Assembly: GCA_026169195.1 (NCBI GenBank)
Contig: JAPFEH010000005.1
Coordinates: forward strand, 1 to 40,836
DNA from: Dysosmobacter sp.
GTDB lineage: Bacteria > Bacillota > Clostridia > Oscillospirales > Oscillospiraceae
Direction of reading: 5' to 3'
DNA: 40,836 nt
Positions within the stretch are counted from its first letter, which is position 1. Each line of letters opens with the position of its first letter. Shown here in pieces: positions 1 through 8,094 of this stretch. Position numbers and translations under genes: made by a program. Below the pieces are notes generated by a model that had not been told where the DNA came from, searched no databases, and saw nothing but the letters and a program-made list of their open reading frames with translations.

Positions 1-340
1 CCGCCGCATAAAGGCAAAGCTAAAGGGCTTGCCGCCTGCAATTCACAGACAACAAGCCCTTTCAGCCGCTTAAACAATTTCCACTTTTAATATTGTCTAA
101 CTTTTTGGGGTCACTTCACTCCGCAGGCCCTGTTTTTTATTGTGCAGGAAAACTACCAGCTCTCGCAAGGTGGTAAGTTTTCTGCCCACGGACTGCGGCG
201 TATGGTTTGATGAAAATAATGGACGAGCGGCTACAAGAAATGTTATCCCCAGTTTTTCAATAAGGAGAGAGAGGACAACAAATTTATATGTGTAGAGAAT
301 TAAAAGGTTATTTTTTCACCATGACAAAAGAGGTGGAAGA
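1..340. other. Non-coding leader with a long-armed hairpin
   Basis: I recognise no gene in this stretch. Bases 22-31 and 53-62 are exact inverted repeats of 10 bp around a 21-base loop, a stem that could act as a terminator for a minus-strand gene. A minus-strand frame is open from about 320 to 97, but its peptide matches no family I know and it has no convincing ribosome site. The segment just before 341 carries a GAGGTGGAAG-type Shine-Dalgarno for the first ORF. Given the broken genes that follow, this is probably debris of a former mobile region. Confidence 0.4.
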
Positions 341-742
341 ATGAAATTACAGGACCTTGCGAGTGTTCTCAGCGGCCTGGTCTTGTCGAGAAAACAGGCC
401 AAAGAGCCAAGTGAGTATCGATACCCCTTGATTAATCTACGGTGTATCCAGCAGGAAGGGACAATTCAATTGAATGAGGCCGATATCTATGAAGCAAAAG
501 AACCGCTGAAAGAAGAATACCTCTCGCAAAGCGGAGATATCATTGTCCGCCTTACAACTCCCTATACAGCAGTTCTGATTGATGAGACTACATCTGGAAT
601 GGTGGTTTCCTCAAACTTTGTGGTGATTCGAGTTGAAGATAAGAGCCTGTTGTCAGAGTATCTATATCCTCTCCATGTTGTTCGTAAAGTACCTCAGCGA
701 TGTTTTCAAAGAGAGGCGCGAAGGGTATATCAAACAGTATGA
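341..742 (+). pseudogene. Truncated type I restriction S-like (specificity) protein, N-terminal fragment
   Basis: The first ~108 residues resemble the short S-subunit-like proteins found beside hsdM in Clostridia: the opening MKLQDLASVLSGLVLSRK, the central YLSQSGDIIVRLTTP and the VVSSNFVVIRV strand are typical of the target-recognition fold. The family continues after SEYL with a helix and a second conserved segment, giving roughly 200 residues or more. Here the match stops near base 660 and the last ~22 codons are simply hsdM sequence read in the wrong frame. A deletion has therefore joined this gene to the inside of hsdM. The start has a GAGG-type ribosome site, so a product could be made, but it would lack most of the recognition domain. 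The family assignment is from recall and fairly secure; loss of function is inferred. Confidence 0.6.
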
Positions 743-2108
743 CGGGGATATGCGCCGGGCGGAACGGGCCATGAGCCGGGAACGTTTTGCAATGGACGAG
801 CAGTCCACCTTCGACTATCTCTATGCCAACCGGAACGATGCTGAAATAGGTCAGAAAATCAATGTGGCATTGAACCATATCGAGGAACACAACAGTGGAA
901 AGCTGCGCAATGTATTCCGGGCCATCGACTTCAACTCTCAGGTAGACTTTGGGGAACCCAAAGAAAAAAATGCTACCCTGCGCAACTTGCTGGAGGATTT
1001 TAACGGTCTGGATCTGCGTCCCAGTCAGCTGGGTTCTGCCGATATCATCGGAGATGCCTATGAGTACATGATTGCCATGTTCGCCTCTGACGCCGGAAAG
1101 AAGGGAGGCGAGTTCTTCACGCCAAGCCAGGTCTCTGAGCTGGTGGCCTCTCTGGTGCGGCCCAAGGAGAATGACCGGATCTACGACCCCACCTGCGGCA
1201 GCGGTGGTTTGTTGCTGAAAGCCTATAAAAAAGTACCCAGTGGCAAGGTGGCCATCTATGGACAGGAACTCAACGCACAGCCCTGGGCTCTCTGCACCAT
1301 GAATATGTTCCTGCACGGTGTGGATGATGCCCGGATTTGGCAGGGCGATACTCTCTCCAATCCTCAGAATGTTGAGGATGATAATTTGATGAAGTTCCAG
1401 ATAGTGGTGGCAAATCCGCCGTTTAGTCTGGACAAGTGGGACAGCGGGTTTCTCTCGGAGGCCGAAGCGGATAGTAAGGGAAAGAAGAAAATGTCCGCCG
1501 AACTGGATCAATACCACCGTTTCGATTGGAGTGTGCCTCCTGCTTCCAAAGGTGATTATGCCTTTGTGCTTCATATGCTCTCCAGTTTGGATGCCGAGAA
1601 CGGTCGCATGGCGGTGGTGCTGCCCCATGGTGTTCTGTTCCGCGGGGCCAGCGAGGGAAAAATTCGCCGTCAGCTGGTGGAGATGAATCTGCTGGACTCA
1701 GTCATTGGCTTACCCGCCAACCTGTTCTACGGCGCCGGTATCCCGGCTTGTATCCTGGTATTCAGGAAGAACCGTACCTACCGTGATGTGCTGTTCATCG
1801 ACGCATCTGGGGACGGAAACTTCGAGAAGGGTAAAAACCAGAACATTCTGCGGGACAGCGATATCACCCGCATTGTCAATGCCTATCAAGCACGACAGGA
1901 CGAGGATAAGTATAGCTATGTGGCCTCCTTCGACGAGATCAAGGAGAACGACTTCAACTTGAATATCCCCCGGTATGTGGATATCTTTGAGGAAGAAGAA
2001 CTGGTGGATATTGAAGAGGTACAGCGGAACATTGCCAATATTGAGGCGGAATTGGCGCAAGTACAGGCTCAGATGACAAAATATCTTGAAGAGTTGGGCT
2101 TAAACTAA
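675..2108 (+). CDS. hsdM: Type I restriction-modification DNA methyltransferase subunit (HsdM), N-terminus lost
   Basis: HsdM transfers a methyl group from S-adenosylmethionine to adenine in type I systems. The S-adenosylmethionine site is seen as DPTCGSGGLLLKAY (bases about 1187-1230), followed by the GQELNAQPWAL segment, and the catalytic motif IV as VVANPPFSLDKW (about 1405-1440). The family match begins abruptly at MLFVKYLSDVF, which normally lies ~30-35 residues inside the protein, so the first helices of the N-terminal domain are missing. The frame stays open upstream to a TTG at 633, but those codons overlap the S-like fragment in another frame. ATG 675 is only the first in-family methionine and has no ribosome site. 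The C-terminus is complete and is followed 19 bases later by the hsdR remnant. The motifs are intact, but the missing start and broken partners make function doubtful. Confidence 0.85.
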   Translation: MLFVKYLSDVFKERREGYIKQYDGDMRRAERAMSRERFAMDEQSTFDYLYANRNDAEIGQKINVALNHIEEHNSGKLRNVFRAIDFNSQVDFGEPKEKNATLRNLLEDFNGLDLRPSQLGSADIIGDAYEYMIAMFASDAGKKGGEFFTPSQVSELVASLVRPKENDRIYDPTCGSGGLLLKAYKKVPSGKVAIYGQELNAQPWALCTMNMFLHGVDDARIWQGDTLSNPQNVEDDNLMKFQIVVANPPFSLDKWDSGFLSEAEADSKGKKKMSAELDQYHRFDWSVPPASKGDYAFVLHMLSSLDAENGRMAVVLPHGVLFRGASEGKIRRQLVEMNLLDSVIGLPANLFYGAGIPACILVFRKNRTYRDVLFIDASGDGNFEKGKNQNILRDSDITRIVNAYQARQDEDKYSYVASFDEIKENDFNLNIPRYVDIFEEEELVDIEEVQRNIANIEAELAQVQAQMTKYLEELGLN

Positions 2109-2127
2109 AAAACAAGGAGGGACAAAT

Positions 2128-2978
2128 ATGGCGCGCCAGAAAAACACCAAGACACACAACATTTTCTTGATCGATAAAAATAAGTTGTCTGGAATAAGTG
2201 GGGTGCCCGCTCCCTCTATTGCTGATGCACTTGCAACATTAATGAGCATCGATCAAAATACTTTTATCTTTTTCTCCAAGGTACGCCGTAGCGTGAAAAT
2301 CCGTTACTGCGATGCCATTGATAACCGGGAATATGAGCCGCTGATGCAAAATCTTCTGGATACACACCTCTCCGTAGCTGGGCTGAAACAGATCACCAGC
2401 CCTGTCGATATTCTGAACAAAGATGACTTTAAACGGGAATTAGAGGAATTAGGTTCGCTCCGTGCAAAGGCAGATGCTATTACCAGCAAATTGACCCGCA
2501 GCATCAGCGAAAAGTATCAGGAGAATCCGGCCTATTACGACAGTTTCTCCAAGCGAATCAAGGACGCATTGGAGCAATACAAGGAAAAAGTGATCTCTGA
2601 GGCCGAATATCTGGCAAAGATGCGTACCATCATGGAAGACTATCATGCCGGAAAAAGCACCGTGACCTATCCGGAATCCATTAAGAATAATGTCCATGCC
2701 CAGACGTTTTATGGTGTTCTGTCAGCGGTATTTGACGAAGCGAAGGAAGCGGAAGTTTCTCCTGATTTTGCTGCAGAGATTGCGGAAGACATTGCAAAGA
2801 TTGTAGCTAACCACAGTCAGGTGGACTGGACTAACAACAAAACAATCCACGACCGGATTTCGCAGGATATTGATGCCTTTTTTATGACTATGAGAAAGAA
2901 CGGGGATTAAAACTGTTTTTTGACACCATTGATAAAATCATTGAAAATGTCAAAACAGTAGCACTTCGGAGGTTTTGA
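2128..2978 (+). pseudogene. hsdR: Type I restriction enzyme R subunit, C-terminal remnant with frameshift
   Basis: HsdR is the ~1000-residue helicase-nuclease of type I systems. Only its C-terminal part is left: from about VRRSVKIRYCDAID onward the sequence matches the helical tail that binds HsdM, including ENPAYYDSFSKRIK and QVDWTNNKTIHDRI. The nuclease and helicase domains are absent. The first ~45 residues, after a good AGGAGG ribosome site, are of uncertain origin. The frame stops at 2910, but the codons from about 2913 to the TGA at 2976-2978, read in another frame, spell the normal R-subunit tail (FFDTIDKIIENVKTVALRRF). A one-base deletion near 2897-2900 explains this. The gene is dead twice over, by large deletion and by frameshift. 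Confidence 0.8.
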
Positions 2979-2983
2979 CAACA

Positions 2984-3394
2984 ATGGCACAGGAAAGAAT
3001 CGTCTTATATGAAAATAATGAAATTCGCTATCTGCTGGAACAGAAGCCGGTAAAAAATCTCAATCTGCGGATTCATAAGGATTGCATGGTTTATGTTTCA
3101 GCTAATCCAGATGTCCCAGCTGAGAAGGTTGACGATTTTGTAGTGAGAAAAGGGGTCTATATCCGCTCAGCACAAAGAAAGTTTCGTGAGATGGTACAGC
3201 ATACCCCTCAACCCAAGCAATATGTCAGCGGAGAGACATTTTATCTGCTGGGCAGAGGAGTCCGCCTGAAAGTGGAGAAAAATATGCGGGACACAATTTT
3301 CTCTGATGGGATATATCTGCATCTATGTGTGAAAGACACGGAAGACTTTGCTTCATATTTGTTATGCAGTAGAACAGCGATTTTGAGGGTTTAG
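2984..3394 (+). pseudogene. YgjP/DUF45 (M48-like) metallopeptidase, truncated
   Basis: The first ~120 residues match the N-terminal half of the YgjP/DUF45 zinc metallopeptidase family, which often follows hsdR in type I loci: NLRIHKDCMVYVSANPDVP, then VRKGVYIRSAQRKF, then the SGETFYLLGRGVRLKV strand. Full-length members have ~230 residues, with the zinc-binding HExxH helix in the second half. Here the match ends after VKDTEDF near base 3350 and the frame runs into 15 unrelated codons and a stop, so the catalytic motif is gone. ATG 2984 is preferred over TTG 2975 because the CGGAGG ribosome site at 2967-2972 sits at a proper distance only from the ATG. The break marks one edge of the recombinase-bearing debris. 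Confidence 0.7.
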
Positions 3395-3635
3395 GCATCA
3401 ATCCCTTACTTTGCGTAAACCGCACCCGCAAAGCCTTGTGTAGTAAGGCTCTTTTTGCCCCTACTGCGTAACATGAGGGTAAAAAATAGCGGCGTTCCTT
3501 GTTTCCCTGTTGGGATAAGGTAACGCCGCCTGTGCGGTACGTTATTCAGTTTTTAGTACAATACCTGCTTGTCCGTTGCTCGAAAAACATTGATTTTCTT
3601 GTATTTTCAAAAGTATCGTTATCTAACCCTATCTT
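3395..3635. other. Structured non-coding stretch between truncated peptidase and recombinase
   Basis: There is no gene here. Two hairpins can be drawn. A short one (3432-3437 with 3445-3450) is followed by a T-run like a terminator. A longer imperfect one has the 8-bp outer stem 3489-3496 with 3522-3529 and further pairing inside it. Such structured ends are often seen at the borders of integrative elements, but I cannot identify an attachment site. The recombinase coding sequence begins around 3636 with no preceding catalytic-domain codons. Confidence 0.4.
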
Positions 3636-5152
3636 TCGACCGGACCGCGTGGAAGAAGATCGTGGAGATGATCGAAAATGGCGAGGTGGATACCCTGATC
3701 GTCAAGGATCTCAGCCGCCTGGGGCGGGAATACCTGCAGGTGGGCCAGCTGACAGAACTCTACTTTCCGGAGAAGGGCGTCCGGTTTATCGCGGTCAATG
3801 ACGGTGTGGACTCTCTGGTGGAGAGTAGCAACGACTTCAACCCTATCCGAAATTGGGCCAACGAGCTCCACGCCAAGGACACCAGCAAAAAGGTGCGCTC
3901 CATCAAAAAGATGCAGGCGGAACGTGGGGAGCGGCTTGGCTCCAAACCGCCCTATGGCTACCGGAAAAAGGACGCACAATCCAAAGAGATCATACCGGAC
4001 GAGGTGACTGCCCCTGTGGTATGCCGGGTCTTTGAGCTATGCGCTGCCGGGAAAGGGCCTAACCAGATCGCCAGAATTCTAACCGGGGAGCAGATCCTGA
4101 ACCCGACCAACCAGTACTACCAGACCACGGGGACGGCCTGCAACCACCTGGACACGACCCGCCCATATAGCTGGTGCGGCAAAACGGTGGCAAATATCCT
4201 GAAGAATATCGTCTATCTCGGACACACGCTCAGCATGAAACACACGACGCTCTCCTACAAAAACAAAAAGCAGATCCGCAGGCCGGAGAGCGGACAGATC
4301 CTGGTGAAAAACACCCATGTGCCGCTGGTATCGCAGGAGCTCTGGGAGATCGTTCAGGAGGTGCGCCAGCACAAGCGCCGACCGCCCAAATACATGGAGG
4401 AACCCAATCTATTCTCCGGTCTGGTCTACTGCTCCGACTGCGGAAAATACTTGGTGTTGTGCCGGACGGAGAAGATGCGGGAGGATCAGTACTACTTCCG
4501 GTGCTCCACCTACGGCAAGCGGGGAAAGGACGCCTGCACACCGCACCAAATCCGTGAGGCAGACCTGAAAGCCGTTGTGTTGGACGATCTGCGCAGGGTG
4601 ACTCATTTCGCCCGGATGAAGGAGCGGCAGTTCGCGGAGTACATCAACCAGAAAAACACCTTGGAGCTGCGGCGGGAGATCAACCGCGTGCAGAAGGAGA
4701 TGGACGCCATGCGCCGCAGGAGCGGGGAACTGAGCGCTCTGTTCAAACAGCTCTATGAGGACAATGTACTTGGGCGGGTGACCAACGAGTAGTTCCGGAT
4801 GCTCTCTGCCGACTACAACGGGGAGCAGAAAGAGCTGGAGTCGGCCATTCCCGCGAAGGAGGAACAGCTGGAGAAGCTGAAAGCCTCGGTCACCAATGTG
4901 GACGCCTTCATCGAGAAGGCCAAGCAGTACACCGCCATTAACGAGCTGACGCCTCAACTTCTGCGGCTGTTCATCCAGCGCATCGCGATCGGGGAACGGA
5001 CGCAGAAACACTCCCGCTCCGCCGGCCAGAGTGTCCGGATCGTATACCGGGACATCGGTGCGCTGGATACGCCCATGCGGGAGGGCGACCGCGCACCGCA
5101 CATGACAAAAGAAGTCACAGAGAAAGAAGCAATCATCCGATTGCTGGCATGA
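3569..5152 (+). pseudogene. Large serine recombinase (TnpX/resolvase-like) missing its catalytic N-terminus, with in-frame amber stop
   Basis: This is a remnant of a large serine recombinase that would excise and integrate an element. Seen in order: the second half of the resolvase domain (FDRTAWKK, then VDTLIVKDLSRLGREYL and FIAVNDGVDS), the recombinase domain with GSKPPYGYRK, the zinc ribbon (CSDCGK followed by a second cysteine pair), and a coiled coil. The first ~75 residues with the catalytic serine are missing; codons before about 3636 are unrelated. The frame is cut by TAG at 4790-4792 and resumes immediately (FRMLSADYNGEQ) to TGA 5150-5152, giving the normal C-terminal tail. A single base change to TAG explains the stop. 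With no nucleophile and a nonsense codon the enzyme must be inactive. Confidence 0.88.
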
Positions 5153-5155
5153 AAA

Positions 5156-5191
5156 CACAGAGGCGGACGGCTTCCGCCGTCCGCCTCTGTG
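5156..5191 (+). terminator. Perfect 16-bp hairpin after the recombinase
   Basis: Arms 5156-5171 and 5176-5191 are perfectly complementary around the tetraloop TTCC, four bases after the recombinase stop. No T-run follows, so it may be a weak or factor-dependent terminator, or an mRNA 3' stabiliser. Such hairpins commonly close recombinase genes of integrative elements. It lies between the recombinase and the convergent M19 gene. Confidence 0.6.
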
Positions 5192-5263
5192 CCTGACAAT
5201 TCACTCGATTCAGAAAATGTACCTATGGGAACTATCAGTAAGGAAATCCGTGTTTTTTTGTAT

Positions 5264-6223
5264 TCATGCCAGCACCCGCAAAAAATTTTCTCTCGCGATC
5301 ATGGCGCGCTCACGCGCATTCATTCCCAGCCGTTCCAGCCACGCAAACAGCGTCCCGATCCCATCAGCGCTCTCCAATCCCGCAGCTCCGTCATTGCCGG
5401 GACCGAAATACTGGCAAAAGTCAAAACCGCAGGCCACATGCTCCACACCCATCACCTCCGCCATGTGGGCGGCATGGCGTGCCAGCATCTCCACGGTCTG
5501 CTTTTCCCTGTCTGCATGGACAAAGGCATGATGGACATTCAGTCCCACCACTCCGCCGGTGTCCCGAATGGCCCGAAGCTGATCGTCTGTCAGATTCCGA
5601 CGCACGCTGCATAACGTCCGGCAGTTGGAATGAGACGCCACCACCGGTCCTTTGGTCAGGCGGATCACATCCCGGAATCCGCCGTCATTCAGATGGGAGA
5701 CATCCACGATGATCCCCCGTTCTCCCATCCGGCAGACCGCCCGCCGCCCCAGCGCTGTTAATCCGGAATAAGGATCTCCTCCGGCACCGGAAGCCAGCGC
5801 GTTTTCTTCATTCCACGTCAGCATTCCCAGACGGGTCCCCCAGTCGGCGCAGCGGTCAATCCCTTCCGGGGTCTCTCCCAGCTCCGCCATTCCCTCCACC
5901 GCCAGAAAGGCGTACCGCTTTCCGGCGGCCTTCGCCTGCTCTGCCTCCGCCTTGTTCCGCACCAGCTTCAGCCACGGACACTCGGCCAATTCCGCCTTCA
6001 TGGAAAGCAGCATGATCTCTCTTCTGGACCGGCAGCTGTCTGCTTCCGGTACCTCGTTCCAGAAGGTCTCCCGTGTCTGACTGACCCAAAGCGCCAGCGC
6101 CATACCTTCTACGCCGCCACGCTCAAGCTCCGGCAGATGGTATCGCTCCAGCACCCGCTTTTCTCCCGCCAGACGGCGGCGCGTCACATCGTAGAGAAGG
6201 TCGGAATGTCCGTCAAACACCAT
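5264..6223 (-). CDS. Membrane dipeptidase, peptidase family M19
   Basis: This is a zinc dipeptidase of the M19 (renal dipeptidase) family, 319 residues, which hydrolyses dipeptides, in some members those with a D-residue or a dehydro side chain. All five expected metal ligands can be placed: His6 and Asp8 in DGHSDLL, bridging Glu110 in FLAVEGMAE, His177 in VDVSHLND and His198 in VASHSNCR. There is no signal peptide, so it should act in the cytoplasm. The start ATG 6223 lies 13 bases after the stop of the DUF819 gene, with an AAAGGA ribosome site in the gap, so the two form an operon. The pairing suggests the membrane protein supplies or exports a peptide-like substrate of this enzyme. The family call is secure; the substrate is unknown. 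Confidence 0.92.
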   Translation of the reverse strand: MVFDGHSDLLYDVTRRRLAGEKRVLERYHLPELERGGVEGMALALWVSQTRETFWNEVPEADSCRSRREIMLLSMKAELAECPWLKLVRNKAEAEQAKAAGKRYAFLAVEGMAELGETPEGIDRCADWGTRLGMLTWNEENALASGAGGDPYSGLTALGRRAVCRMGERGIIVDVSHLNDGGFRDVIRLTKGPVVASHSNCRTLCSVRRNLTDDQLRAIRDTGGVVGLNVHHAFVHADREKQTVEMLARHAAHMAEVMGVEHVACGFDFCQYFGPGNDGAAGLESADGIGTLFAWLERLGMNARERAMIARENFLRVLA

Positions 6224-6236
6224 GGAAATCGTCCTT

Positions 6237-7478
6237 TCATGCCATTAAAATACCGCCTACCAGAATCCCCAGATACGTGCCGATCACATAGCCGAAGGTG
6301 CCTACCAGCATCACCGGCCCCACCAGCGCGCTCCATCCCTGTGAGATCGCCATACCGGCAGCCGTGGTAGGCCCGCCGATATTCGCATTCGACGCCAGAA
6401 TGATGTCCTCCAGATCAAAGCCCAGTAGCTTGCCTCCCACAAAGCAAAACAGCATATTCACCAGCACCATGATGCCGGTGAAGGCCAGTAGCAAGGGGGT
6501 CTCCTGAATGATTTTGCTGATCGACGCCGGAACACCGATGACAAACAGAAAGAGATAGATGAGATAGGTTCCCAGTTCCTGAGACCCGCTGAGTTTTGCC
6601 ACCTGCTTTTCGCCAAATGTGGCAGCGGCCATGGAAACTGTGGTGATCCATACATATTCACTGCCGAAGAAGGTATGCAGCATATGAAGCATCACACCTC
6701 TGTCGGGAATCCATGCCCCGACGGCAGCGGCGATCACCTTCGCCGCAAACACCACAGCGGAAGCATAGGCAACGTTCATGGCAATGTCCTTCAAGGAAAT
6801 GTCCTTGCGGCTCCAATAGGCCGCCGCCTGTGTCCGGGATTCCTCCGTTACCCCCTGCTTTGCCACGCGGTCCATATGTGGGTGCGGGTAATGGCGCCGG
6901 AAAAACTTCATGCCCGCAATAAAAATCAGCGCAAAAAAGTACAGCGCCATCAGGAGATTATCCGCTACGGTCGCAGCCGCCTTGATTTCGCCCACATCAA
7001 ATTCCGCCGCCAGCGCCGCAAAATTAACGCCGCCGCCGATATAGGAGCCGGTCATCATGGCAGCCACGCCTTCCAGTCCCGGAATAAACGGGTGGAGCAG
7101 TCCATACGCCAGAAACGCGCCTGCTACCGTGCCGGCCGCACCGATGAGGAAAATCACCATCATCCGCCCGGTTTCCTGCCAGATTTTTTTCATGTTGCAT
7201 TGCAGCAGAAGCAGCGGAATTCCCAACGGCACCGCAAAGCCCCAGATGATATCATCGTACAGCACACAGCTGGTCGGTATGATGCTGAAATTGGACGCAG
7301 CCAGCGCGATCAGCAGCGCGATAATGGCTCCGGAAATTTTAGACGCCCATACATACTTCTGCTCCAGCCAGATCGCCAACGCTACGGATACCACCAAAAG
7401 CGTCAGCAGCGCCCACGTATTGTCCGCGGCAATCAGGCTCTCCCTCCCGATCGTTTCCATCAATTTTTCGGCAAACAT
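6237..7478 (-). CDS. DUF819 family multi-pass membrane protein
   Basis: This is a ~413-residue integral membrane protein of the DUF819 (YjcL-like) family. About ten hydrophobic segments are visible, beginning with TWALLTLLVVSVALAIWL, and family-typical loops are present: a glycine-rich GSYIGGGVNFAALAAEF near the middle and NANIGGPTTAAGMAISQGW near the C-terminus. The fold resembles secondary transporters, and the paired GG-rich loops look like substrate or ion sites; no substrate is established for the family as far as I know. I chose ATG 7478 over the upstream ATG 7505 because GGGAGG stands 9 bases before it. A consensus promoter lies at 7529-7557. It is the first gene of an operon with the M19 dipeptidase, which points to dipeptide or amino-acid-derivative transport as an inference. 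Confidence 0.88.
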   Translation of the reverse strand: MFAEKLMETIGRESLIAADNTWALLTLLVVSVALAIWLEQKYVWASKISGAIIALLIALAASNFSIIPTSCVLYDDIIWGFAVPLGIPLLLLQCNMKKIWQETGRMMVIFLIGAAGTVAGAFLAYGLLHPFIPGLEGVAAMMTGSYIGGGVNFAALAAEFDVGEIKAAATVADNLLMALYFFALIFIAGMKFFRRHYPHPHMDRVAKQGVTEESRTQAAAYWSRKDISLKDIAMNVAYASAVVFAAKVIAAAVGAWIPDRGVMLHMLHTFFGSEYVWITTVSMAAATFGEKQVAKLSGSQELGTYLIYLFLFVIGVPASISKIIQETPLLLAFTGIMVLVNMLFCFVGGKLLGFDLEDIILASNANIGGPTTAAGMAISQGWSALVGPVMLVGTFGYVIGTYLGILVGGILMA

Positions 7479-7528
7479 ATCCCGATTCCTCCCGTTTTCA
7501 CACATTCTGCTCCGGCGTTATCGGTTTC

Positions 7529-7557
7529 AGTATACCTGTCCGGACTGCATCGCGCAA
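7529..7557 (-). promoter_or_regulatory. Sigma-A promoter for the DUF819-M19 operon
   Basis: On the minus strand TTGCGC (7557-7552) and TATACT (7534-7529) are separated by exactly 17 bases, about 50 bases upstream of the chosen start. It is divergent from the ylxM promoter. Confidence 0.65.
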
Positions 7558-7651
7558 GCGGGTCTTGACCAAAACTCCGGTATTTCTCACAGTCCACTCC
7601 CCTTCCTTGCGGAATTTTCAAAATTTCCCCGCTTTTCTTTGATTTTTCCCC

Positions 7652-7680
7652 TTGACTTTTCTTCGGACATCCTGTAAACT
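7652..7680 (+). promoter_or_regulatory. Sigma-A promoter for ylxM-ffh
   Basis: TTGACT (7652-7657) and TAAACT (7675-7680) are spaced by 17 bases. Transcription would start ~40 bases before the ylxM ATG. The short leader contains a 7-bp dyad (TGTAAAG/CTTTACA) just before the AGAAAGGAGC ribosome site; whether it regulates anything is unknown. Confidence 0.7.
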
Positions 7681-7725
7681 ATTCAGAGTTGTAAAGGCAC
7701 ACAACTTTACAGAAAGGAGCGACCC

Positions 7726-8091
7726 ATGAAAAATCAAACGTACCGCATGACGATGCTCTTCGATTTTTACGGAGAACTCCTCACTGAGCGGCAAAAGGAA
7801 TTTTTCGATTTGTATTACAACGAAGATCTCTCGTTGGCAGAAATTGCAGAAAACGCGGGAATCTCCCGTCAGGGCGTCCGGGACGTGATCGTCCGCGCAG
7901 AGGCCGCTATGCAGGAAATCGAAGATAAAACCGGCATCATCAAGCGTTTTGAAGCGCAGCGTCCCCATGTGGACGCCATCGAGGCTGCCGCCGCAGAAGT
8001 AGAAACCATCAATTATCGACAGTACGAAGACCCAAGACTTACGGAACTGGTTCAGCAGATCAAAGACCAGTTGACAGCTTTGAAGGATTGA
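7726..8091 (+). CDS. ylxM: YlxM family (UPF0122) SRP-associated HTH protein
   Basis: This 121-residue protein is of the YlxM family, whose genes lie directly before ffh in most Firmicutes. It has a sigma-70 region 4-like helix-turn-helix: TERQKEFFDLYYNEDLSLAE followed by IAENAGISRQGVRDVIVRAE (residues about 20-60). Members bind Ffh/SRP RNA and are thought to modulate the signal recognition particle. The C-terminal half is helical and charged. AGAAAGGAGC precedes ATG 7726, and ffh starts only 3 bases after the stop, so the two are translationally coupled. Length and position are normal. Confidence 0.93.
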   Translation: MKNQTYRMTMLFDFYGELLTERQKEFFDLYYNEDLSLAEIAENAGISRQGVRDVIVRAEAAMQEIEDKTGIIKRFEAQRPHVDAIEAAAAEVETINYRQYEDPRLTELVQQIKDQLTALKD

Positions 8092-8094
8092 CAT

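Noticed and set aside
97..320. Minus-strand frame ending at 97, before the hairpin at 22-62
   Set aside because: Possibly the end of a lost mobile gene, but the peptide resembles nothing I know and has no start or ribosome site.
588..1628. 346-residue open frame on the minus strand
   Set aside because: It lies opposite the hsdM motifs, has no ribosome site and reads as His/Gly-rich antisense of a GC-biased gene.
4790..4792. Stop-codon recoding (UAG read as an amino acid), suggested by amber codons in the recombinase and the transposase
   Set aside because: The transposase also has an internal TGA and large deletions, both genes are decayed, and RF1, which reads UAG, is encoded here. Ordinary pseudogenes explain it.
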